NCBI GenBank assembly: GCA_949358305.1
Contig: OX442314.1
Location: 23,181,060-23,245,059, forward strand
Direction: 5' to 3'
DNA: 64,000 bases
Origin: Strigamia acuminata
Lineage: Eukaryota > Arthropoda > Chilopoda > Geophilomorpha > Linotaeniidae
A program made the translations under genes and the position numbers. The notes beneath the pieces are model-generated. The model saw only the letters and a program-made list of their open reading frames with translations. It made no database searches and had not been told where the DNA came from. This document shows positions 22,696-35,700 of this stretch, piece by piece. How positions within the stretch are numbered: position 1 is the stretch's first letter; the number at the start of each line of letters is the position of its first letter.

Positions 22696-24430
22696 TGATT
22701 TGTTTTCTCAGTTTTAATCATCTGAAATCGGTCATGGTGAGTTTTAACCTAATAAAAAATTGAAAGAAAAAATTATTAATAAATTAATTTTTTTAACTAA
22801 AATTTATAATTTATGATGAGTAAATTAAACTTCTTTTCAAGGACCTTTCGTTGCGTTTTGTTTTCTTTCAATTTAATTTTTTTCTTTGATTTAATTCCGT
22901 GTTTTTCTTTTCGTGTTTGTGAAGACAATGAATTATACGGCAGTTTTTTTGTCGCAAACAGTTTGATTGAGAACATTGTATCGTTTTAAAGTGAAAGGAC
23001 ACAACGTTTCATCAAATGTGATTGTGAATGAATGGTTTGGTTTAATGTTTTAATTCTGCATTTTGTTAGTCAATTCAACTCGATCCGACTAACTACACTT
23101 TGTTTCACAAAATGGCGGATAATAGCTCCGCGCGGGTTTGTATTTTGGTTTGGTAGAGGTCAATTTGCAGTTAAATTTCAGTGGTCTTAAAGGTTGTGCG
23201 AAGTCAATATTAATTATCATAACGAAAGATCATGGCATGAAATTTGTATTGATGCTTGCATCCTACTTACCAGTGGCACATACAAATATTTAGCCTATTT
23301 TTCACTGTTTCTTCGGGATTTTGCTTAACTGCCCGTTTTACCCACAATTCCCTTAGCCAAGAAATGACACCTCGTGTCAAAATGCTGAAAGTGAGAAAAA
23401 CAGCGGAAAGTTTAACTTGTTTTCTGTCACAAATATTTACCACACGTAAAAAAACATTCAACTTTTCTCTTTTTTTTCTTCCTGAATGTACAATTTACAT
23501 TTTAAAATTGTAATTAAGTTTGATAAATAAGTGTTATCACTTCTGTGTATCTTGAGTTTCACTTTATTGAAAAAATAAATAGATAAAACAAATTTCGCTG
23601 CAAATATGAATCAAGAAATCCATAGTTTCTGTATTAAAACTAAATGTATCACTTTTAAATTGTTGTTCAAACAATTTAATAACAGCTGCTTTGATTTACG
23701 AACAAGTTTCAATTTGTACTTTGGTATTTATTGCTAATAATTATAATAATTAAATTCTAAACGTTTTCCTGTTTATTAAGATCATCCTATTGTCTATCTG
23801 GCTATTATGCTTTGAGAATTTTCCTCGTATCTTGGAATTTATTTCTTGATTTATTTACTTCTGTAAATTACTTAACCGCTTCTGACACCTAGTGTCAAAT
23901 TGCTCCAACTTGTTTCAATTAAATTTATTTTCCAGAGACCATCTCGGAGATGGTCTTTTTTCTATATTTTAATTTTTATATTCCATAAATTTTAATTCAT
24001 AATCTGCGCACAAGAATTTTTTATTTTCGATTATTTTTTTTCAAGATTTTTATACTTTTTTCTCTCCTTAGGTTTCAAATTAAACAAATAAAATTTTTGC
24101 AACTCGATTCCCGTTGAAAACCTAACATTTCGACATTAAAACTTCAAAATAACATTTACCCTACATCTTAATGTCTAGAATTTCGTATTGTCTAAACGCT
24201 ATTGACATTTACGTCATTTACCACTCGCATTCCTACTTTCATTAAACACAGCACTTGACAACAAAACAGGAATGTTGTTATATTACTTTTTCCTGTTTGT
24301 GTTTTCGCAATCGGTTGCCACACCAACAGCCAGGACGCCTGTTGTTCGTTGCCATGACGATGGGATGCTGCTTGCCTTCACATCCTCATGCTATGACTTA
24401 TATGAGTACTTACAACTCATCACATGAACG
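22696..24430. other. Intergenic DNA between zinc-finger gene and Ras-like gene
   Basis: It contains the presumed promoter and leader of the minus-strand zinc-finger gene (about 22700-23150, including an ATGGCGGATAATAGC stretch near 23110) and the leader of the plus-strand Ras-like gene near 24250-24430. The rest is AT-rich. I see no further coding, RNA or repeat feature. Confidence 0.4.
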
Positions 24431-25983
24431 ATGCAGACTCTCTGTAAACTTAATCCGTGTTCTAAACCCAAACCGTTACGCGTTATGGTTCTAGGATTCA
24501 CTGGTGTTGGAAAAACAGGTAAAAACAACTCAAATTATAAATTATTATTATTATTATTTATTTTATTTATTTTTAATTAGCACTCGTCGTGAGATTTGTA
24601 ACTCGTCGTTTCATTGGAGACTATGATCAAAATTTAGGTAATGTTTTTTTATTCAAAAAAAAAAAAATTTAAATCAGATAATATATAATTTTTTTGTTAA
24701 ATAGATCGTGTTTACAGTCATCAAGCGACAGTCAATACCGAATTAGTTGCGTTTGAGATATTGGATAGCGCTGGTGGGCAATGCCAGGTAACAGGAAAAT
24801 AACATAATTAATTCATTAATCAATTATGTATTTTTTCAATCAATTCTTATCAATTAATAATATCACAACAGCAAAATATGATTTCAAAAAGAGAAATGTT
24901 GTTTTTTTTGCTTTTATTCACAAGTAGAGAAAAAAAATTTAAAACTACAAAAATATAAAAGAATAAAACTATTTTTAAAATATTATTATTACCTTTTCAA
25001 ACCCAAGAAATACGAGATTTCTATAGAAAATAAAGTGCACTTCGAGAGCAAAAGATAAACAACATTGAGCAATGCCAAGATTTCCAGGAATGTTTTTACA
25101 GAAATACAAACGTGTTGACATAAAAAGTGCAAAGAAAGTTATTTCAGTAACAAATTAACCCCTAAAATCCCAAATAATAATTTAATAACAACTATATTAT
25201 TAAAAAAAAAAATTTAAAAAATTTAAAAAATTTAAAAAAAAAACAATTAAATTTCAATTAAATTAAATTTCTTTATCTAAATAGGGCGAAGAGGAACGTG
25301 TTCAGATCGAAACAAACATTCGCTGGGCCGAAGCCTTTATCCTGATGTATTCAGTGAGCGACAAATGCAGTTTTGATGAATGCAACCGGTTGCGTTTTCT
25401 CATCAGTTACAACAAACAACGCAGGCGTGGCTTGGCATCTGGAATTCTCCCGGGTCCCGAAGCTCCGGTTCTGTTGGTTGGCAACAAAACCGACCAGGTG
25501 GGCGAGAGAATGGTGTCACTAGCGGACGGTCAACGCAGAGCACGCGATATAGGTTGTGTTGCATTCAAGGAAATATCAGTGAGGGAGAACTTCGAGCACG
25601 CGTCACTCGTCTTCCAAGATGTTTATCGCACGTGGAACACAAGTTGTAAAGCGCCCAGACTCAAGAGGTCGACCAGTGACCTCCATCACGGAGGACCGAT
25701 CAATCTGGAGACGATCAATGCCATATGTCGAGGCATTTCGACGCGCAGCACGGGGGGAGTAGTGCCATTAGTACCAGGTGTTGCAACATTACCCACCTGG
25801 CCCGAAAGATCAGCATCCGCTGAATGGACCGACGATTCGGCGTTTAGGCAGCGCGCATCCACTGATGGACAGTTACAAACAAAGAAAAACAAATTGAGCT
25901 ACCAGAAAGTCAAATCGAGCTTGTACGCTTCGCCGTTGATTATGAGACGGATGAGCATTAGTATGAGGGGAAGTAATGCTTGA
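24431..25983 (+). CDS. Ras-like small GTPase with long C-terminal tail (RERG/RASL-like)
   Basis: Exons 24431-24518, 24581-24637, 24705-24787 and 25285-25983 give 308 residues. The ATG at 24431 is chosen because the overlapping upstream ATG at 24424 hits a stop after seven codons. The P-loop is intact (GFTGVGKTA). G3 is LDSAGGQ in place of DTAGQE. The guanine-specificity motif is NKTD. Switch I (DRVYSHQATVNTEL) lacks a clear effector threonine context. After the G domain a tail of about 120 residues (basic, serine-rich, ending RMSISMRGSNA) has no CAAX box, so no prenylation is expected. That pattern fits RERG/RASL11/RASL12-type GTPases. These act in signalling and growth control, with few known regulators. 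The neighbouring gene at 26.5-27.6 kb is a convergent relative. Confidence 0.85.
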
Positions 25984-26508
25984 ATATCACACATTTGCTG
26001 CTTTGACGCTATTTTTTGGATTTTATTTTGTGATAATTGTGTTTTTAGTACAATTTGTAATTTATTTTATGTCAATAAATGGTGTGGATAGATTACGTAA
26101 CGATTTTTTTTTTATTTTCTTATTTAATTCAGTGTAACTTGAAACGGGAAGTTAAATACGAATAAATTATAATTAAAATAAAGCAGTTAATTAATTAAGT
26201 TCAATGAAGGAAAGTCTAAACCGGAAGCCAGCTGTGAGAATTTCTGGGATAAATAATTGGAAATTAATGGAGCAAAGCGGAAATAAAACCGAGGTAACTT
26301 CACGGCGCCATCAATACACAATAAACAAGTTTTTCCGTGTATTTCGTTGATGTTTGCAATTTGCAAATCAAATAAGAAATAGCTTTACGATTTTAGAAAA
26401 ATAATTACATTTTTATGCTTTATTTTGTACAAAAATATATTACAAAGAAATAGAGCACGCACACACACATGAAAGACTGAGATTGGAGGAAAATACTCGG
26501 AATTTTGA
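25984..26508. other. 3' intergenic region between convergent Ras-like genes
   Basis: It carries the two facing 3' UTRs. A plus-strand AATAAA at about 26074 (TCAATAAATGG) serves the left gene. The right gene's 3' UTR begins near 26508. No other feature is seen. Confidence 0.5.
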
Positions 26509-27596
26509 TCACAAAGACAGCCAAGGTCGCTTGGCCTTAATAAGTACGCCCAAAGCGCGTGTCACGTTAGTGAGGCTTAACTTGCGCCTTCTAAGAGCAC
26601 GCGCCTCACTACACGCACGCGCCACTCGAACCGCGTGTTGGAACGTCGATTGAACCGACGTCGAGTCCTCAGCCGCAGCCGAAGAAACTTCGAAAAAGCC
26701 GCATCCGTGTCGCAACGCGAGAGTTTTGGCTGAATCGGTGCTCACTTGCCGTGCATGCTCCAAATCGCGCTGGGTGCCCACGAGAGTGGCAGCTGGGTAC
26801 GACCCACTGCGACTACGCAGATGTTCCAACAAATATTTGGCCACCTGGAAACTTTGTTTGTCGCACACGTTGTAGACGACCAGCAAAGAATCCGCCCAAC
26901 GCACATGCTCAGCAGGGAACCCGTCGTCTATCTGCGTTAAAAGTAACACGTCACGTCATAAAACATCGTCACATGACATCCCAAACATCAATAAACAACA
27001 GAAAAGACATAATAAAATCAAAATATAACATTTAATTAACTTTTTAACGTTATTTTTTTAACTTTTCGCGTTTTTAACGTTATTTTCTAACTTTTTCGCT
27101 TTTCTAACGTTATATTTTAGCCTTTTCGTTTTTTTAACGTTATATTTTAGTCTTTTCGTTTTTTTAACGTTATATTTTAGTCATTTCGTTTTCTTAACGT
27201 TATTTGTAACTTTTTTCAAAGTAAATTACATACCGTCCAGCGTGATACATCAAGTATTTCAACCTGTGCAGGTACACCATCGACATTAAAGTTGTGTTGA
27301 TAAAGGAGATCTAAACGATAGCATGTGACAAGGAGGTCAGATGGGTGCATCAACCCCTTGATGCCAACAAAAACAAAACAAGTTCCCTTACCAATGCTCG
27401 ATCGGTATTCTCCAATATAACGTTTCGTTAAGTGCCGAACTGTCAACGCTAATTTTGCAAAAAAAAAGCACAAACAAGCAGTTTTAGAGCGATTGCATCT
27501 ATTTTTAAAACCATGTGGCATTTTGTTTTTACCTGATTTGCCCGCATGTCTGGCGCCAACCACGGCGACCTTGAGTGGGAGCGGATGCGTGTTCAT
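26509..27596 (-). CDS. Unconventional Ras-like protein with degenerate G motifs
   Basis: Exons 27596-27533, 27448-27392, 27310-27234 and 26931-26509 give 206 residues in one frame. The P-loop is GARHAGKSA. ALTVRHLTKRYIGEYRSSI corresponds to the region after it. The G3 site reads LDVSRWT, so the DxxGQ catalytic glycine and glutamine are absent. G4 is TQRD instead of NKxD, and G5 is EVSSA. The tail is arginine-rich and ends WLSL with no CAAX box. It shares intron positions and layout with the convergent gene at 24.4-26.0 kb. I infer a RERG/RASL-type relative whose GTP hydrolysis and guanine specificity may be altered or lost. An in-frame upstream extension exists, but MNTHPLPLKVAVVG is the best start because it sits at the usual distance from the P-loop. 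Confidence 0.8.
27030..27215. repeat. About 30-bp tandem repeat in the Ras-like gene intron
   Basis: Six or so units of TTTTTTAACGTTATATTTTAG plus TCTTTTCG lie between the last two exons of the minus-strand Ras-like gene. The three units at about 27100-27190 are nearly identical, and the outer ones are degenerate. Each unit contains the palindrome AACGTT. Confidence 0.8.
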
Positions 27597-28537
27597 TGTG
27601 GTTCCTCCTGCGAGTGCTGGTTCCTTCAAATGCCACGCTCTCGTTTCCCCTCCAACCCTGAGGACATAGGAACGCGCCACACTGTTCGGGGTCACGGGTA
27701 GGGAGGAGGAGAGAAAGAGATGCCAAGGAAGTTGTTGGACAGCCGCACCTGGCGCCGGTCGGCGAGTTCTTTCTCCATAACGGTGATGACAGATTATAAT
27801 CATTTGCTAGTTGGCTGTCACGCTCCCACTTGTTTTTCCCATCGCAATTTATTCTCTTTATAATAATTAACGTTTTTATTTTGCAGTTTGCAAACGCTAT
27901 CAGCGTGTTTACCATTGTTTGTACTGTTATGCGGCTACCGGTTGCCCGGCTCCGTTCATCCGGGATGCTGCAGTCGATTAGTTTGCGATTTGATTTAAAT
28001 TAAATTAAATAAGAGGACATTGGCATTTGCTTTTTTTTTTTTTTTTAGTGCAAAACATTGATGCACAGCTGATTTGGTCATGACAGGTAAAAGAAATACA
28101 CTCTATTTACTCGTGTCCCCTTTTCGGCTCCCCTACTGTATCCTGCTGGGTGAACCCAGCATCCAACCATCCAGTTCTTTGTAATTAGTCCAAAACATCA
28201 AAGTAAAGTGAAGGGTGAGGTCACTGCAATGCCCATTGAGGTCCCACATGCAAAACGCGATTTACGAGTGCAAAATTTTGTTCGTTTCTTTCATTTTATA
28301 AGGAATAAAATTTATTGCATGTTAAACAAAATTATAAAATATATAATTGATTTAATTTTAGCTTATCACTGTAATTAAAGATCAAGCAAAAAAAAAAGAC
28401 TCTTGAGCAATAACTATGCAGCTTTAATTAGAAATTAAAAATTAAAAATATATAATATCACTTTGATGATAAAAATTGTAAAATTTTCTGAAATTTTTGC
28501 TTGACCTTCACTGTTGATGTTTAGTTTGGGCCTGGAA
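27597..28537. other. Intergenic DNA between Ras-like gene and F-spondin
   Basis: It holds the upstream region of the minus-strand Ras-like gene (27600-28000, GC-richer) and the 3' UTR of the spondin gene toward 28537. No additional coding or RNA feature is supported. Confidence 0.4.
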
Positions 28538-31500
28538 TCAAAGACAAGCTGGTTTGTTGCACCGTTTACGTTGAATTCTTTTACGAGGACAGGGTTTGCC
28601 GCCATTTTGGGGTTCCACTTTGATCATTCTGCGTTTCTCCATCCTTCCACGCCCGCACGTGACGCTGCAGGGCGACCACGCCGTCCATTCGGATAACATA
28701 CAGTTTATAGGACGAGCCACTGGTGCTGGTGGCAGCTGCGGTGGTTTTTGTACTTCCGGTAATCGTCTATCGTCAACTACAGAATTGCCTTCATCTTTAA
28801 AAACAAATTATCAATTAATTTAAAATTAATTTGAAACGAAATTAGTTTAACGTGTATACCATGAGTTGGCAAATTAGGACCGCGAAGAAAAGCGCACATT
28901 TCATTGCATTCTTCGTAACGTTCAAAGTTGTTTTTATTTCCACGACAACCACCGTAGATAAACTGAAGACACATAGCTTTGCCTAGATCAAAATACCACC
29001 GTGGAAAATAACCTCGACAAGGTCCGACGTACGAGTCTTGCATACAAATTTCTATTTTAACGAAAAATAATTAAAATTTAAAAAAATCTCTTCTAAATTT
29101 TCGAATTTTTCACCTTTTGCTTCGGCCATTGATACACTGCAGTCGAGTTTATCACCCATGCAAACATCTTCGTCCATCAAGGAGATATCGCACATTTTAT
29201 CAGCGCCCTGCTTCAGATACTCTCTGACGCGGAACCGGGTTCCTTTCCCGCAAGTTACTGTGCAAGGTGACCAATCGGACCAAGCTGTTACCGCACATAT
29301 CCCGTCATCCTAAATTAGTTATTTATTTACAAATTAGAATTTATTTCCCACACTTTTAGTCTGTTTTTGTGTTTTTACTTGAAAACCGTTTTCGCATTCA
29401 ATCGGCGACATACAGAAACTCGTTTCACGAGTATTCAGCGTACACATTTTTTGTACTGATGGATCTAAATATCTTCTGGTTCGATAGCGGGTTCCTTTAC
29501 CACAAGTGACGCTGCATTCCGACCAAGGGGACCACGGCGTGGTAGCGCATCTTTGAGGCACTAAGGCGAAGCCAACTTCAGGGCTTTGGAAAAATAAAAT
29601 AATTCGTTTGTTTTTACTTTTTCGAGACAATTTTATTTTTAAAAAGAATTTTTAGATTTATAAAACAAATACCTGTCTTCGTCCGATCCGTCAGGACAAA
29701 CTGGAATCTGTGCGGCGCACATTTCATTCTGCTCCAATTGCTCAGCGCAGCCCATCATGTCCGCTTTCATGGGCATCAAGTACGTTCGGCGACGTGTTCG
29801 GAGACCTTTGGCACATGTCACACTGCAAGGCGTGAAGGTACCCCATTCAGAAACAGCACATTCAGCTAAAAAAAAATTAAAATTAAAAAAATAAAAAAAT
29901 AAAAAAATGACAAAAACTAATTTTTTTGTGTATAACTGCAATAAAATGATAATTTTATCATCAATTTTTTTAAAAATGTTATCAGGATACTTAAAATGTC
30001 CAATCTTATAAAATCTGTATCATTTTACTTGATTTCAACATGTATACAGTTTGCTCTGGTTCTGAGCTCGGGGAGAATAATTTAACAACAAAAATGATGT
30101 TATCTCGTCAACATAAACTGCACTTTGACTGGTTAAAACTAATTCTAAAAAAAAATACGAAACAAAATTACGTCTTGAATCTTCGCTGGTCTCGATATTA
30201 TCGGTGCCATCAACGACAGGAAAAAAATCCTGATCCGAACAAGCTTTCTCGTATAAACGTTGCCTCGTGACTATAAGTTGTGCAACAGGTTTCATCGGTG
30301 TTTTGCCGGTGGGATCATAAAATGGCGCTTCCGGATTATTTGGATAACTCGACGTAATTTGCCGAATTTTCTCCCTCGGATGAGTAGGCGTATTAGGCGA
30401 CTAACAATTCCAACAAAAAAAATCAATCCGAATAAATTGATGACAAATTAAATATAAATTCTTAAAATAAAATACCTCGTACGAGACTCCACTATCGGTG
30501 CCCGCATCCCACGGGTAAAGATTCAACACTTTATGCGTAGCCCACGAACAATTTCGAAGACATAATTCTAATTTGCTCACCCCGACGACCCAGTCTGGCG
30601 ATGGGCCTAACATACTAACTAAAGACATCAAATGGTGGCGTCGGTCGACTCGAAAAACGGCAAATGTTTTGCCATTTACATTCGGATACCACAAACCACG
30701 CGCTTTAATTATAGTCCGAATATGAGATGACTGTATAAAAATTATATAAAGTTACAAAACTTCAATGTAAATTATTCATTTTTATATACCTGTCCTTTCA
30801 ATTCAGTTTCCATATTTCTCGTTGCGCCCCATTCGGCCACATATTGCAATCCTTCTGAAGCAACGCCGCCGTATTCCCACATGGTGTAATCTGGACTGTG
30901 CGATGCGCCAATAATATCAGAGAAATGAGTCAACCACTCATCTAAAGAAAAGAAAAGAAATTAAAATTGTAAAGATGTTAATAAAGTTGTGTTTTACTGG
31001 TTGGAAAATCTTTGGGATGCGTGTGTCGGGTCCATAAACCTTCAAAAACGACTTCGTATTTCGCTTCATCACACGCGCAGCATTCTTCCAACACTTCCGG
31101 TTGCTGATCCAAATTTTCTTGCTCTGTAAAAGCAAAATCAAAAATTAGAATTTAAAAAAATAATTAAAATAAATAAATAATTAAATAAAAACCTTCCTCG
31201 CAGAACTGTTTCGTCAGTCCGCCTTCGTCCATATACCAAACATCCTTTTGCTCCACAAGTAAAGCTCTTTATTCAAATTAAAAATTAAAAAATTAAAAAT
31301 AAACAAAAATCCCATTAACCCCCCCCCCCCCCCCCAACCCCCCCAACACACAGAAAACCGTGCTTACTTAAACTGCACACAACCAGCACCAGCAGGCGGT
31401 GCTATCCACAAAACTTGTATCTCTGACTTGTACACCATAGATGTGTGCACCACAGCATTGGGACAATCCGATGAAAACTTAGTAAAAGTATCACCGAAAA

Positions 31501-31948
31501 GCTACCAAAACAAATACAAATAACAAAATAAACAAAAATAAATTTATTTTCAAAAATTACCTGAAAAGTTCCGACAGTATTTGGTAACATTTCTTTCTCG
31601 GTCGTACCCGGTTCAACCACCAACATAAACGCTAAAAACTTCTGAACACTCACTTGAGTCTTCCACCCCTTCAACATCACTTTAAAAAAAATCCCCAAAT
31701 TTTAAACCCATACAAGTAAATGAAGCAATAAATTTCCTACCTGCATATTTCTCGCCAGGTACATACTTCTCCGGATTGCCCGAAATGGCAATATGAAACC
31801 CATTATCGCCGGGTGTCCTCAAACTGCTCGTGTCGGCCGGCAATCTCTCGCATTGTCCCGAGTTCTCACCTGTCCATTGAGCAAATCCCAGCTGACAACC
31901 GACGAGATTGAGCACCAACAGCGCGGCGCAAACAGGACCCGCCTCCAT
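28538..31948 (-). CDS. F-spondin-like extracellular matrix protein with Kunitz domain
   Basis: It starts at 31948 with a signal peptide (MEAGPVCAALLVLNLVGCQL). A Reeler domain follows (GDNGFHIAISGNPEKYVPGE, KGWKTQVSVQKFLAFML). The Spondin-N domain covers about 31300-30400 (HFSDIIGASHSPDYTMWEYG, LGPSPDWVVGVSKLELC). Then come three thrombospondin type-1 repeats (WGTFTPCSVTCAKG; WSPWSECSVTCGKG; WSDWSPCTVTCGKG), a Kunitz domain at about 29045-28870 (VGPCRGYFPRWYF, FIYGGCRGNKNNFERYEEC), and a last TSP1 repeat (WTAWSPCSVTCGRG) ending CNKPACL. About a dozen exons are used. F-spondins are secreted matrix proteins acting in axon guidance and cell adhesion. A Kunitz domain before the final TSP1 is the arthropod-type layout. 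The P1-equivalent residue is arginine, so any inhibition would favour trypsin-like proteases (inference). Confidence 0.9.
31318..31346. repeat. Poly-C tract in spondin intron
   Basis: Two C homopolymer runs, about 19 and 8 bases and separated by AA, sit in an otherwise AT-rich intron. Tracts of this kind are prone to slippage and sequencing error. Confidence 0.8.
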
Positions 31949-32749
31949 TTGAGTTTTGAGCGCTTAAAAATCCTCTCCTTGTGATTGCGTTGTTAAAAAT
32001 TGCTTCAACTGCCCCTCGTTGTGACCCTTAACCCCGCAATTGCGCAAGCATGCGCATCCGCTAGCAGGAAATGATGGAGCACACATTTCAATCAAAATTA
32101 TTTAATTTTTTTATTTTCTCAGCATTTGAAGTTACAAAGATCACAGGTCACCCGCTGGACTTGCGATGTAACAGTAAACTATCAGCAAAGTCGTCGATCC
32201 AGGGCCATCAGAACGAGTCACGTGAATTTTTATCATCTTCCGAGTTTGTATATTTTTTTAAATGTCACTTCTTTTTAAAAATCCTTCCATCTCGTCCTCC
32301 CATCATCAACAACCCCTCCCTTCCGATCCGATTTTTTTTCTGTGGAACCCAACGACCTAAGAAATACTTACGACAGGAGGGAACATCATGTTAAGGGGTT
32401 TTATCGGCATTAATCCTCCTTTTTTCGTTATTCTACGACACCATTTTGTTTAAACAATTTACCTTCCCTGGAAAGCAAAGCGTCATCAACACGTGAGCTT
32501 TCACTCACATTTGACCGAAACGCACTTTCCAGTGGGTAAAGGGGTGCAAAACGCGCCCGTAGCGATGAAAACTGAAAGTCAAACGAGAAAAAAAAAAACC
32601 AATTTTAAACACAAGTCAACGAGAAAGCCATTTGAAACGCCACCTGATGCTCAGACAGAACGCGAGATGCCGATTGAATGCAACTGAAAATTGTTAGACG
32701 TGAAAATTATTTGCTTTTTTGACTATTTCTCTTTCTATCGTTCTTCTTC
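31949..32749. other. Spondin upstream and ZFC3H1 3' region
   Basis: About 800 bp between the spondin start and the ZFC3H1 stop, both on the minus strand. It should hold the spondin promoter and the ZFC3H1 3' UTR. Short open frames here show no coding features. Confidence 0.4.
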
Positions 32750-35700
32750 TTACAGCAGAGCCGCTTCTAAACTCATCGCACCGACTTCAGAATCGCGAGA
32801 AACGAACGCAACAGTCGCGTCGTCACCTTTAGCATTAAGAACTTGTAAGTATCTAAGAAAAAAACAAAAAATTAGCTCGAAAAATCATCAATAAATCCAT
32901 TCTACCTGAGTAAAACGTGAGAATTATTTGGTATCCACTCGTAAATCGTATCGAGAAAATTCAATTTGCCTTCGTCGGACAGGAATCCGCAAATCGAATC
33001 GACCAAGTCCATCCGACACAAACCGTCCACGGAATTCAGACAGGTCCTAACGAGGCGCAGCCACGTGACGATGTTGTTCGACTCGAGGCCGAGGTAACTG
33101 GTGTAAACATCAAAGAAAAAAGAAGCGACAAATTAGATGACAAAAACGTGTCGATCGAACGTACAATGACCAAATGAGTATTCGCTGCAGCGGGCACGCT
33201 ATTCGAATAAGCGCCGTGTCTAAATTGTACGAAGGGTCTTGTCCATCGAGGAATAGATACAAACTGCAAAGATACGAGCGAAGCAACAGCAATGTAACTT
33301 AATACTTAAGAGAACTTAAAATTAAGCACCTGAACGACAACCACACGTAAACCAAGTCGTTTGTTTCGATAGCCGAGTGCTTAGTTTTGCCTATTCTGAG
33401 TTTCTGGTTTAGGTTTAAAACATTTCTGAATTTTCAAAGGAAGAAACAGAAAAGAAGAAAACAAAAAAAAAAGAGAGAAAAAAAAAGAAAAAATTAGTTA
33501 TGAATGAATTTTTTGTGTTTCGACTAATTTCGTTTTAAGCAACATCACTTGAAACAACAACTCGGTTCCAACATAGTTTCCCCACAAAGTTCCTTTGAAA
33601 ATGCAGATAGCACTTTGAGCGCCGCTTCCGCCGATTCGTGTTTCAGAGCGATCAGTGCGGCCACGAAACGAATACGACACGAGTATTTGAATTGATGAAT
33701 AGCCGATTGCGTTGCTGCTAACAACTCGTTCGCGTCGTTTTGTTGATGTAGGATTTTTAGATGCAAAATCACCGGATCGATTAGATTTGGGTAATTCGAT
33801 ATGGCGTTCTGGCATTCAATTTTAGCCGAATCCCAACTGAAAATACAGAAAAATCAATAAAATAAAAAGTCGTTTAAAATCAATTTTTTGTAACATACTC
33901 TTTACAATGCACGTGCAATTCAATTAAATTCCAGTAAATTACAAACGCATCTTTAGGACTGTTCCACTGCGTGCTACTGTCAATTGCGTCTTTAAATACT
34001 GGAAGTAATTTACTGGGCGAGGATATATCGCGCCACGAGATAACAAATGGACTCTATTTTTAAAACAAAATTAAAAATCTGCGAAAAAGTATTTTCAGAA
34101 TATTCGTACATCGAACTCTAAATTGAAGAAACCGGTAAACAAATTAAACGGAAAGGAAGAAAACCCAATCAGATGAATGACTATAAGCCAAGCAAAAGTC
34201 ACGTGATGTGGCAATAGAAGTGGACACGGATCTCCTTTTAAATATTCCTAATTAAATATATAAATAAATAAAATAATAAAATCGAAAATTTGTTATTTCT
34301 CGGCAATTTTACGTGTAAAAATCGTATTCCGTCGTCAATATTATTTTCCACGTGTAACTGGGTTTGTCTCAGCAATAACTGAAGCGCTCTTGTTGAGTTT
34401 AATTCTTTGGTATTATTATCCGCACCGGTTTCAAGAAATCGCCAAAGAGAATCGCAAACTTCAAATTTCTCAGACGACGATTTTAAATACTAAAAACAAA
34501 GAAAGGAAAAAGTTTAAAAAAAAACGATCAATCGCAACGCGGAATTTAAATTACCAGTTCACCGATCTCGAACGACGGTGCGAATTCAAACGCCTGACGA
34601 CACAACTCGACAAAATCCTCATTTTTCGGATGATGTCCGTAAATCGATAAATATTTCAGCCACAATTTTTCGTTGTTTCTATTACTTTCTAAGGCTCGTG
34701 ATAAGATGTGTAACGTCCGATCAAACGTTTTATTGGACGACCTAACGCTAAAAAGTTAATTCGAGCGTTTTAATTCGTATTATTTGCTGATTTTTGACAC
34801 GTACCGGTTCTTATAGCTCAGTTCAGCCAATTGTAGCCACAAATCGACATTAGTCGGATCGCCTTTCAAGATCTCTTCGAGATCCTCTGGTTTTTGAGTA
34901 GCGTGCGAAAAGTATCGTCGTCCGTCCTCATCGCCGTCCACGTCCCTGTGCTCGATGTCGGCAGTTTCTTTGGTCGCTGGATGCGTCGTTTTCGTTGTTT
35001 TACTGCGTCTTTGCGGCACAAATTTCCGTCTGTCTAATATCATATGTTCTTCCGTTTGTCTGATTTCCTGAGCTAATTTCCAACAAGCGTCTTCGAGGTT
35101 AGAATCGTTTTTCAATAATGGTTTTACGCGTTCGGCTAAACAAAAACAAACAAAAAAATTGATAATTAAAAAAAACTATTAAAAAAAATTAAAATTGTAG
35201 GAACTTACCGAGTGCATTTGCGATTTGTTGTTGTCCAGATTTTGGATTTACACCCAAAACCGAAGGTGCATAGGAGGCAATATCGATTAACGTTTCTTCG
35301 GGCGTCATAGCGTAATGAGTGGAATGTTGCCACGGACACTGGTCATCATTACAAGTGCCGCGCAGATCGAAGGAACATAAAGTCCAATTTGGATCAAGTT
35401 TGTTTGCATAGGTCGATGAAGTCAATTTTCCATCGTAAAATTTTGTTAGTCTAAACGCTTTGAAATGCGAAAGCGGACTAGACATTGAGTGCTGATCACT
35501 TTCTTTAGGTAAATTCAATGGAATCTCCATCTAGAAAAATCAAAAAAATTAGGAAAAATGAGAAAAAGAGAAAGATGAGAAAAATTAATTTTTTAAGGTA
35601 AATAATCGTACATTTTCAACCCATGGCAGTGCAAATAAATCTAAGTTGTGTGGCGAAGCGACTAAAATTGTGGAAATTGTCTTTTCCATTGTGGAAATGG

